This document shows positions 1 to 6,135 of a DNA stretch of 18,899 nucleotides, one piece after another (the stretch's first letter is position 1; each line of letters opens with the position of its first letter). This DNA comes from Actinomycetes bacterium (GTDB lineage: Bacteria; Actinomycetota; Acidimicrobiia; Acidimicrobiales; Palsa-688), in the NCBI GenBank assembly GCA_021827225.1, contig JAKAXG010000013.1, positions 1-18,899 of the forward strand. Direction: 5' to 3'. Position numbers and translations under genes: made by a program. The notes beneath the pieces were generated by a model. The model ran no database searches and was not told where the DNA came from. It saw nothing but the letters and a program-made list of their open reading frames with translations.

Positions 1-2
1 TG

Positions 3-842
3 GCCTGCGGCGTGGAGTCGATGAGCCGGATCCCGATCGGCTCCAACTCCTCCAAGAAGCTCGGGCTCGGTGTGCCCATCCCCAAGTCCTACTTCGGCCG
101 TTACGAGTTCACCTCGCAGTTCGAGGGCGCCGAGCGCATCGCCGAGAAGTGGGGGATCAGCCGCCAGGACACCGACGCCTTCGGCCTGGCCTCTCAGCAG
201 AAGGCGGCCCGGGCCTGGGCCGAGGGCCGCTTCGACACCCAGATCGTGCCCGTCACCGCCCCGGTGGTGGACGAGGAGGGCAAGCCGACCGGCGAGACCC
301 GCGAGGTGACCCGCGACGAGGGCATGCGCGACACCACCGCCGAGGGCCTGGCCGGCCTCAAGCCGGTCGCCCGGCCCGACGGGGTGCACACGGCGGGCAC
401 CTCCTCGCAGATCTCCGACGGAGCGGCCGCCGTGCTGCTCATGACCGCGGAGAAGGCGTCCGCCCTGGGGCTCACCCCCAAGGCCCGGGTCACCCACCAC
501 TGCCTGGTGGGGGTCGATCCCGTCCTCATGCTCACCGGGCCCATCGACGCCACCAACCTCCTGCTGCAGCGCTCCGGTCTCGGCATCGGCGACATCGACC
601 TGTTCGAGATCAACGAGGCGTTCGCCTCGGTGGTGCTGGCGTGGGAGAAGGAGGTCAAGCCCGATCCCGACGCGGTCAACCCCAACGGCGGAGCCATAGC
701 CCTGGGCCACCCCCTCGGCGGCACCGGCGTGGTGCTCCTGACCAAGGCCGTGCACGAGCTCGAGCGCATCGGCGGGCGCCGGGCGCTGGTGAGCATGTGC
801 TGCGGAGGCGGACTGGGCACCGGGACCCTGATCGAGCGCTGA
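3..842 (+). CDS. Thiolase / acetyl-CoA C-acetyltransferase, 5'-truncated by the window edge
   Basis: C-terminal two thirds of a thiolase, which condenses two acyl-CoA molecules or cleaves 3-ketoacyl-CoA in fatty-acid or short-chain acyl metabolism. The open frame runs off the left edge; the first readable residues, ACGVESMSRIPIG, match the segment lying just after the nucleophilic cysteine in thiolases, so that cysteine and the real start are outside the window. The GTG at 12 is an internal valine, not a start. Visible motifs are NEAFASV, then GGAIALGHPLGGTG with the catalytic histidine, and near the end SMCCGGGLGTG with the second active-site cysteine. All three are intact, so the visible part looks functional. 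The TGA at 840-842 is followed immediately by the start codon of the YdjC-like gene, suggesting co-transcription. The exact substrate (acetoacetyl-CoA or longer ketoacyl-CoA) cannot be told. Confidence 0.93.
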   Translation, partial: ACGVESMSRIPIGSNSSKKLGLGVPIPKSYFGRYEFTSQFEGAERIAEKWGISRQDTDAFGLASQQKAARAWAEGRFDTQIVPVTAPVVDEEGKPTGETREVTRDEGMRDTTAEGLAGLKPVARPDGVHTAGTSSQISDGAAAVLLMTAEKASALGLTPKARVTHHCLVGVDPVLMLTGPIDATNLLLQRSGLGIGDIDLFEINEAFASVVLAWEKEVKPDPDAVNPNGGAIALGHPLGGTGVVLLTKAVHELERIGGRRALVSMCCGGGLGTGTLIER

Positions 843-1676
843 TTGACCAGCCTGGTCGAGGCGCTGGGCTACCCGGCCGACGCCTGCCTGGTCATCGTCA
901 CCTGTGACGGTCTCGGGATCTGTCACGCCATCAACGCCGGTGTCTACAGCGCCCTGAGGGAAGGCATGGGGCGCGCCGCCGGGCTGGTCGTGCCCGGCCC
1001 CTGGGCCCGGGAGGCGGCCGCCCGCTACCGGGGTGAGGACGTGGGCGTGCAGCTCACCTTGAACTCCGAGCACGACCTCCTCCGGTGGGGGCCCATCACC
1101 TACTGCCCGTCGCTCCTCGACGGCGACGGCGGGTTCCCGAGGACGGCGGAGGACCTCTGGGACCACGCCGACGTCGACGAGGCCCGGCGCGAGTGCCGGG
1201 CACAGATCGAACGGGCGATCTACTGGGGCTTCGACGTCAGCCACATCAGCTGCCATCTGGGGGCCCTCGAGTCCCGCCCGGAGTTCTTCGACGTGGCCCT
1301 GGAGATGGCCATCGACTTCGGCCTGCCGCTCCGGCTGCCCGACTCGACCGACGAGGCCAGGCTGGGCTTCCCGTTCCGCTCGCTGGCGGCCGAGGAGGGG
1401 GTGATCTCCCCCGACCACCTGGTCCGCGTGACCGGCGGGCGCAGCACCCGGTCGGCGCTGGATCAGCTGCTGTCGGACATCCGCCCCGGGGTCACCGAGG
1501 TGGTCCTGCGGCCGGCAGTGGACTCACCGGAACTGCGCGCCGTGCTCCCCGACTGGGCGTCGCGCGTGGCCGACCACGATCTGGCGATGACGTCCGATTC
1601 GCTGCGGGTGCTCACCGCCCGGGCCGGCGTCCACCTGGTTGGCTACCGGCAGTTGCGCGACCTTCAGCGCCGCTGA
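843..1676 (+). CDS. YdjC/ChbG-HpnK-like carbohydrate deacetylase family protein, possibly degenerate
   Basis: 277 residues with the overall pattern of the YdjC family, divalent-metal-dependent deacetylases of N-acetylated sugars. Visible landmarks are a strand ending CDGLGICHAINAGV (residues 21-34), GEDVGVQLTLNSEHDL (64-79) and SHISCHLGALESRPEFF (133-149). In family members as I know them these read N/CDD-G, G-HLTL and SH, supplying an aspartate and two histidines to the metal. Here the second aspartate is Gly23 and the first histidine is Gln70; only His138 is kept. The protein may therefore be catalytically inactive or use another chemistry. The start is a TTG directly after the thiolase stop; I see no in-frame ATG or GTG that would keep the first beta strand, and no strong Shine-Dalgarno site, so translation probably depends on coupling. 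Family assignment is fairly firm, activity is not. Confidence 0.75.
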   Translation: MTSLVEALGYPADACLVIVTCDGLGICHAINAGVYSALREGMGRAAGLVVPGPWAREAAARYRGEDVGVQLTLNSEHDLLRWGPITYCPSLLDGDGGFPRTAEDLWDHADVDEARRECRAQIERAIYWGFDVSHISCHLGALESRPEFFDVALEMAIDFGLPLRLPDSTDEARLGFPFRSLAAEEGVISPDHLVRVTGGRSTRSALDQLLSDIRPGVTEVVLRPAVDSPELRAVLPDWASRVADHDLAMTSDSLRVLTARAGVHLVGYRQLRDLQRR

Positions 1677-1680
1677 AGGT
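1660..1680 (+). terminator. Hairpin at the end of the thiolase/YdjC-like unit
   Basis: A perfect inverted repeat, ACCTTCAGC and GCTGAAGGT, separated by GCC, overlaps the TGA stop of the YdjC-like gene. The 9-bp stem with a 3-nt loop should fold well. No run of T follows, so it is not a textbook intrinsic terminator, though U-poor hairpin terminators are proposed for GC-rich actinobacteria. Inferred to end the upstream unit. Confidence 0.5.
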
Positions 1681-1774
1681 CATCTGCCTGTCCTCCGGAC
1701 ACTTCTCGGGGCGGTTGGCCCTTCCATCTGCTAGCCAGTGCGGGAGCGACGGCCAACGAAGGGGTGCCGCCGCC

Positions 1775-1782
1775 GGGGAGGA
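1775..1782 (+). promoter_or_regulatory. Shine-Dalgarno site that sets the start of the beta-helix gene
   Basis: GGGGAGGA lies 9 nt before the ATG at 1792. Another in-frame ATG at 1783 abuts the site with no spacing, and the GTG at 1738 has no comparable site, so 1792 is preferred. Confidence 0.7.
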
Positions 1783-1791
1783 ATGACAGCC

Positions 1792-3723
1792 ATGGGGCTT
1801 CAATCGGCACGAGACGGTGTCGCACGGGGACGCGCCTGGTGGCGCTCCGGGGCGGCACTCGTCGCCGTCAGCGGATTCGGGGGCGGGACGCTGACCACGG
1901 CGACGGTCCTGGCCGCCCCGTCGCCGGCGGGCGCGGCGCCCGCCAGTTGTGTCCCGGCGGGGGCCACCGGGCTCACCGCCGCGGTCGTGGCCACGTCGGG
2001 GCAGACCCTCACGTCGAGCATCGACGCCACCGGCTGCGACGTCGGGATCTACATCGGTCCCGGCGTGACGGGGGTGACCATCAGCGGGGCCACGGTCAAC
2101 CACGCCAACGACCACGGGATCCTGGCCGAGGACACCAGCGGGCTGACGGTCACCGGCAGCACCGTGAGCGACAACGGGGTGGCCCGCCACTCGACCATCG
2201 ACACGGACAAAGCGATCATGCTGGTCGGCGTCAGCGGGTCCACCGTGACCGGCAATACCGTCACGGGCAACACCGCCGACGGCGGCATCAGCGTGGCCGA
2301 CGAGAGCCCGACCCTCGACCCTGCGGCACTCACCCCGACCAAGTCGCTGCCGGGACCGGTGGCTTCGACGGGAGACGTCATCTCCAACAACGTCATCTCC
2401 GGCAACTACGGGGGCTGCGGCATCGTCATCGAATCCTGGGTAGCGGCCGCCGGGGTCCACAACATCACCGTCAGCGGCAACAGGATCACCGGCGCACCCG
2501 GCCAGTTCGGCCCGCACGGACCGGTGATCGGCCAGATCGTCGTCGCCACCGACGCCCCCGGGGCGACCCTCAGCGGCATAGACGTCAAGGGCAACACCGT
2601 CACGGGCAGCTTCCTGTCCGGCATCACCGTGCACGCCAACGCCCCCGGCGACTCCATCACCGGGACGACGATCTCGGGCAACACGCTGGCCGGGAACAAC
2701 TGGGGCCTGGCCAACGGGGCCCCCACCACCGACGCCATCGCCCTCGAGGTCAACGACATCCCGCCGCCCGCCCCGCCGTTGACCCTGTCGGGGACGACCA
2801 TAACCGGTAACACCATGAGCGAGGCCACCGGCGTCTTCCAGACCTGGCAGGTGACCGGGACCACGTTGTCGGCCAACAACTTCAGCGGCAGGCATCTCCT
2901 CTATACCCAGCCCGCTCCGGGAACCGGCTACTGGATGGCCGCCTCCGACGGAGGCGTGTTCGCCTTCGGCAGGGCCGGCTTCTACGGATCGATGGGCGGC
3001 CAGCGGCTGGCGGCCCCCGTGGTCGGCATGGCCCAGACCCGGGACCAGGGCGGCTACCTGCTGTTCGGAGCCGACGGGGGGGTGTTCAGCTTCGGTGACT
3101 CCACCTTCTACGGTTCGGTGCCCGCCACTGGCCATGCGGCCACCGCTGCGGTGGTCGGCGGTGCTCTGGCGCCGGTCGTGAACGGCCCGCCCGGAACCCC
3201 CGGCACGAACGGCCTGGGCTACTGGCTGGTCGGATCCGACGGCAACGTCTACGGCCTCGGTCTCTACGCCAAGGTCTTCGGCACCCTGCAGGGCGTGAAG
3301 CTGGCCGCTCCCATCGCCGGTATGGCCACCAGCGCCGACGGTCTCGGCTACTGGCTGGTCGGAGCAGACGGCGGCGTGTTCGGGTTCGGCGACGCCCGCT
3401 TCCACGGCTCGCTGGGCGGGATCAAGCTGGCCTCCCCCATCGTCGCCATCGCCAAGACGCCTTCCGGCAACGGCTACTGGCTGGCCGGGGCTGACGGTGG
3501 CGTGTTCGCGTTCGGCGACGCCCGCTTCCACGGATCCGCCTTCGGCAAGGCGACGGCCCCCATCCGGTCGATCGCCTCCAGTCCCGACGGTGGCGGCTAC
3601 ACGCTCACCGGCGCGGACGGTGCCGTCTACACCTTCGGGGACGCCAGGCCGTCAGGCTCGCTCAGCGGGGTCAAGCTGAACGCCCCCGTGGTATCGGCTA
3701 CCAACGTCGGTGTGCTCCCCTGA
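1792..3723 (+). CDS. Secreted right-handed beta-helix protein with six C-terminal GYW/ADGG repeats
   Basis: 643 residues from the ATG chosen by its Shine-Dalgarno site. The N-terminus (about 1-50) has a basic stretch, a hydrophobic core and an Ala/Pro-rich region ending near GAAPAS, read as a Sec signal peptide. Residues about 55-370 contain many short turns of the type SGTTITGNTMS and VTGNTVTGNTADGGI, typical of parallel right-handed beta-helix proteins (NosD or pectate-lyase fold). Residues 379-643 hold six repeats starting GYWMAASDGG, GYLLFGADGG, GYWLVGSDGN, GYWLVGADGG, GYWLAGADGG and GYTLTGADGA. Their spacings are 42, 55, 43, 42 and 41 residues, and most carry FGDARFHGS and a KLAAPIV segment. 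The wider spacing contains a Pro/Gly-rich insert. The role is probably cell-surface polysaccharide or matrix binding, by inference. There is no sortase motif or C-terminal membrane anchor. It appears to be transcribed alone, between two hairpins. Confidence 0.85.
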   Translation: MGLQSARDGVARGRAWWRSGAALVAVSGFGGGTLTTATVLAAPSPAGAAPASCVPAGATGLTAAVVATSGQTLTSSIDATGCDVGIYIGPGVTGVTISGATVNHANDHGILAEDTSGLTVTGSTVSDNGVARHSTIDTDKAIMLVGVSGSTVTGNTVTGNTADGGISVADESPTLDPAALTPTKSLPGPVASTGDVISNNVISGNYGGCGIVIESWVAAAGVHNITVSGNRITGAPGQFGPHGPVIGQIVVATDAPGATLSGIDVKGNTVTGSFLSGITVHANAPGDSITGTTISGNTLAGNNWGLANGAPTTDAIALEVNDIPPPAPPLTLSGTTITGNTMSEATGVFQTWQVTGTTLSANNFSGRHLLYTQPAPGTGYWMAASDGGVFAFGRAGFYGSMGGQRLAAPVVGMAQTRDQGGYLLFGADGGVFSFGDSTFYGSVPATGHAATAAVVGGALAPVVNGPPGTPGTNGLGYWLVGSDGNVYGLGLYAKVFGTLQGVKLAAPIAGMATSADGLGYWLVGADGGVFGFGDARFHGSLGGIKLASPIVAIAKTPSGNGYWLAGADGGVFAFGDARFHGSAFGKATAPIRSIASSPDGGGYTLTGADGAVYTFGDARPSGSLSGVKLNAPVVSATNVGVLP

Positions 3724-3769
3724 CCTGTAGATAGCCCGAGCCGAACAGCACCGCTCCGGACGGTCCGAG

Positions 3770-3803
3770 GCGGGCCGCGACAGACAAATCTGCCGCGGCC
3801 CGC
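3770..3803 (+). terminator. Strong GC-rich hairpin after the beta-helix gene
   Basis: The arms GCGGGCCGCG and CGCGGCCCGC form a perfect 10-bp stem. Inside it, past one A/C mismatch, CAGA and TCTG pair around a CAAA loop. It lies 46 nt past the stop codon and ahead of the copper-protein gene. No T tract follows. Probable terminator, or an mRNA 3'-end stabiliser. Confidence 0.6.
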
Positions 3804-3883
3804 CCGGGCCGTCATCCGCGCCACGGCGATGTTCCGTATTGATGCACGCAGGCCCCCGGACCCCCAGGAGAGCGGAGATCAGC

Positions 3884-4255
3884 GTGCACGCCCGGTTCAA
3901 GATGTTGTCACCCATTGCGGCACTTTTTCTTGCGCTCGCGTTGGTGGCCGGATGCGGCAGCAGCCACAAGAGCGCGTCGCCGGCACCGGCGGCCGCCCGG
4001 AATGTGATCGTCATCAAGAACTTCTCCTACAGCCCGGCCACGCTCACGGTGACCCCGGGGGCCGAGGTGACGGTCGAGAACGAGGACACGGCCACCCACA
4101 CCGTCACCGCCACCGACCCCCACACCGGCGCCTTTGACACCGGAGACGTCAGCCCCGGCGGCAGCGAGACGTTCAAGGCGCCGACCGTCCCCGGCAGCTA
4201 CCCCTACATCTGCTCGATCCACCAGTTCATGCACGGCACCCTCGTCGTGAGCTGA
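3884..4255 (+). CDS. Amicyanin-like type 1 copper (cupredoxin) lipoprotein
   Basis: 123 residues from a GTG preceded by GGAG at 3874-3877 with 6-nt spacing; upstream TTG and ATG codons at 3839 and 3842 and an in-frame ATG at 3902 are alternatives. Residues 1-23 are a lipoprotein signal ending in the lipobox LVAGC, with Cys24 the lipidated residue. An Ala/Ser/Pro linker leads into a single cupredoxin domain (about 40-123). The expected blue-copper ligands are visible: His72 in ATHTVT, then Cys110, His113 and Met116 in YICSIHQFMHG. The C-x2-H-x2-M spacing matches amicyanin rather than plastocyanin. It should be a membrane-anchored single-electron carrier on the outer face of the cytoplasmic membrane. 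The next gene starts 47 nt downstream with its own Shine-Dalgarno site, so it probably heads a three-gene operon whose other members are ferritin-like. Its partner is unknown. Confidence 0.9.
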   Translation: MHARFKMLSPIAALFLALALVAGCGSSHKSASPAPAAARNVIVIKNFSYSPATLTVTPGAEVTVENEDTATHTVTATDPHTGAFDTGDVSPGGSETFKAPTVPGSYPYICSIHQFMHGTLVVS

Positions 4256-4287
4256 GCCGCGCCCCCCGGATCCAAACCAACCCACAC

Positions 4288-4293
4288 AAGGAG
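4288..4293 (+). promoter_or_regulatory. Shine-Dalgarno site of the first ferritin-like gene
   Basis: AAGGAG lies 9 nt before the ATG at 4303 and fixes that start. This matters because it means about 60 residues really do precede the export signal. Confidence 0.7.
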
Positions 4294-4302
4294 CAACCAA
4301 GC

Positions 4303-5175
4303 ATGCCCCTAGACGACCACGCGCTCGGCGAGCTCGTCGAGCAGTCCCAGGACCTCCACCTCGACGCCATGCGGGAAACGACGGCATCGATCGAGGAGAT
4401 CGTGGACCTCGGCCACGAACGGCACAGCCGAGGCGACTTCGACCGAGAGGAGTCCGAACTCAGCGCGGCGGCGACGGAGACCGGCATACGCAAGGGCCTG
4501 CTCGCCGGCGGGGCGCTCGCCGCCACCGCCTTCGGTGCCGCCCTTCTGTCCATCGGGGCGGCGCCGGCCTTCGCGGCCACGTCAATGGACGTCCAGATGC
4601 TCCAGACGGCGGCGTCGCTCGAGAACCTGGCGGTGAGCACCTACAAGACGGCTCTGACGCTGCCCTACATCGGGGGGTCGTCGGCCAACCCGGTCGTCAA
4701 GGCCTTCGCCACCACCACCATGGGCCAACACCGCCAGCACGCCGCCGCCTTCAACTCGGCGGCCACCGCGCTCGGGGGTAAGGCCCAGAACGGTCCCGAC
4801 CCCAAGTATGTGCCTACTGTCAACGCTGCTGTCAGCGCGATAAGCAAGGACGACCCGACCACCGGAGCGCTGGCCGTCGTCAACCTGGCCATGACCCTCG
4901 AGAACGTGGCGGCCGAGACCTACGTGGCGAACTGCTCGATGCTGACCGACGGCAACGCCAAGAAGATCACGGCCTCCATCATGGGTGTCGAGGCCCAGCA
5001 CGTGGCCGTACTCAACGCCGTCAAGGCCCTCCTCTCCGCCAACGCCGCCAGCCTCATCGCCCTGAGCCCCACCGTGGTCGACCACCTCCCGGCCGCCGCG
5101 GGCAGCGTGGGCTTCCCCAACCCGTTCTATCCCACCAACGACGCCAGCCCGGCCAGCGAAGGAGCCGTTTCCTGA
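4303..5175 (+). CDS. Exported ferritin-like four-helix protein, paralogue 1
   Basis: 290 residues. Residues 1-60 are polar and probably helical. Then comes a hydrophobic segment (about 63-91), RKGLLAGGALAATAFG through GAAPAFA, ending in an AFA-A site like that of signal peptidase I. It resembles a Tat signal that has lost its arginine pair, with only one Arg-Lys. The mature part carries ferritin-like motifs: Glu107 in SLEN, His143 and His146 in GQHRQH, Glu200 in LEN, and Glu230-x2-His233 in GVEAQH. These are in the order expected for a diiron four-helix bundle, with HxxH where ExxH is usual in helix 2. It belongs to the general ferritin-like (Ferritin_2-type) group rather than to storage ferritin. 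The last base of its stop codon is the first base of the next gene's ATG, so the paralogue is translationally coupled. The cargo or substrate is unknown; possible roles are iron or peroxide redox chemistry outside the membrane. Confidence 0.82.
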   Translation: MPLDDHALGELVEQSQDLHLDAMRETTASIEEIVDLGHERHSRGDFDREESELSAAATETGIRKGLLAGGALAATAFGAALLSIGAAPAFAATSMDVQMLQTAASLENLAVSTYKTALTLPYIGGSSANPVVKAFATTTMGQHRQHAAAFNSAATALGGKAQNGPDPKYVPTVNAAVSAISKDDPTTGALAVVNLAMTLENVAAETYVANCSMLTDGNAKKITASIMGVEAQHVAVLNAVKALLSANAASLIALSPTVVDHLPAAAGSVGFPNPFYPTNDASPASEGAVS

Positions 5176-6035
5176 TGAGCAGCGCCAACCGTCACCTGTC
5201 CGACCGCCAGCTGCGGGCCATGACCGACGAGCTGGACCAGATGCACCGGGACCAGGGGCTGCCGGCCCTCAGGTCGGCGGTGACCGAATGGATGGCTGCG
5301 TTCAGAGACTCCGGCGGCGCCACCAGCCGGCGGACCACCAGCCGGCGGACGTTCCTGCTGGGAGCAGCGGGCGTCGGCGCCAGCGGGGCGCTCGTGGCGG
5401 CGTGCGGGGCGTCGAGCCGGACCAGCGCGCCGACGACCGTGGCTCCGCCCAGCACCGCCGCCGGGTCCGCCTCAGCCGCGTCGGGCAGCCTGAGCGGCGA
5501 CCTGGCCGTGGCCGCCACCGCGGCCAGCCTGGAGAACCTCGGCGTCTACACCTACAACGCGGCCATCACCGCCGCCACCGCCGGCAAGCTGGGCGACGTA
5601 CCGCCGGCCGTGGTGACCTTCGCCAAGACGGCCATGGCCCAGCACCACGACCACGCCCAGGCCTGGAACTCGGCTCTGAAGGCGGCCGGCAGACCGGCCG
5701 TCACCGCCACCGACCCCGTCCTGACCCCCACCGTCAACGCGGCGTTCGCCAAGGTGACCAACGTGTCACAGCTGGCCCAGCTGGCGCTGCTCGTGGAGAA
5801 CATCGCCGCTCAGACCTACCAGAACGCCATCCCGGTGCTGTCGGACAAGAGCTCGATCGGGGTGGCCGCCACCATCCAGCCGGTCGAGATGCAGCACGCG
5901 GCGATCCTCTACTACGTCCTCGGTGAGTACCCCGGGATCCAGGGGACCCAGTCCAACATGTACGCCTCGGGCACCCCGCTGGCCTTCAACCCGACGGCGC
6001 TGGCCCGGCCGGCTACCGACTACAAGGGCGCTTAG
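5175..6035 (+). CDS. Tat-exported ferritin-like lipoprotein, paralogue 2
   Basis: 286 residues, starting at the ATG that overlaps the upstream TGA by one base. Residues 1-50 are a polar extension. A twin-arginine motif TSRRTFLL (55-62) follows, with a second Arg pair five residues earlier, then a hydrophobic core and the lipobox LVAAC, Cys77 being the likely lipid anchor. A Ser/Thr/Ala/Pro linker (78-107) leads to the ferritin-like domain with Glu120 in SLEN, His157 and His160 in QHHDH, Glu208 in VENIAAQTY, and Glu238-x2-His241 in VEMQH. The arrangement is the same as in the upstream paralogue, so this is a tandem duplication. Export by Tat fits a cofactor inserted in the cytoplasm. With the blue-copper lipoprotein two genes upstream it may form an anchored redox pair, which is an inference. 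The stop is followed by a GC-rich repeat and convergent murF. Confidence 0.87.
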   Translation: MSSANRHLSDRQLRAMTDELDQMHRDQGLPALRSAVTEWMAAFRDSGGATSRRTTSRRTFLLGAAGVGASGALVAACGASSRTSAPTTVAPPSTAAGSASAASGSLSGDLAVAATAASLENLGVYTYNAAITAATAGKLGDVPPAVVTFAKTAMAQHHDHAQAWNSALKAAGRPAVTATDPVLTPTVNAAFAKVTNVSQLAQLALLVENIAAQTYQNAIPVLSDKSSIGVAATIQPVEMQHAAILYYVLGEYPGIQGTQSNMYASGTPLAFNPTALARPATDYKGA

Positions 6036-6040
6036 CCGCC

Positions 6041-6129
6041 GGTCCGCCGCCGGGCCGTCCGGGAGGTCCGCCGCCGGGCCGTCCGGACCGCCGCCGGCAC
6101 GTCCGGACCGCCGCCGGGCCGTCCGGGGA
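6041..6129 (+). repeat. GC-rich tandem repeat between convergent genes
   Basis: Four imperfect copies of a 20-24 bp unit with the core CCGCCGCCGGGCCGTCCGGA fill almost the whole gap between the stop of ferritin-like paralogue 2 and the stop of murF. The units start near 6041, 6065, 6088 and 6108; the third has a CA substitution. The palindrome GTCCGGAC recurs at unit junctions, and GGTCCG/CGGACC can pair. It could act as a two-way terminator or simply be replication-slippage DNA. Confidence 0.7.
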
Positions 6130-6135
6130 GGACGC

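Noticed and set aside
1738..1791. Earlier GTG start for the beta-helix protein
   Set aside because: It would put an Arg-rich stretch before the signal peptide and lacks a Shine-Dalgarno site, while the ATG at 1792 has a strong one at good spacing.
1612..3531. A 639-codon open frame on the minus strand opposite the beta-helix gene
   Set aside because: It is a shadow of the plus-strand gene: low-complexity Gly/Val/Asp/His-rich translation, no recognisable domain. The plus-strand protein has a signal peptide and clear repeats.
6041..6129. CRISPR-like or REP array
   Set aside because: Units are directly adjacent with no unique spacers. Only four degenerate copies are present, and no cas gene is in the window.
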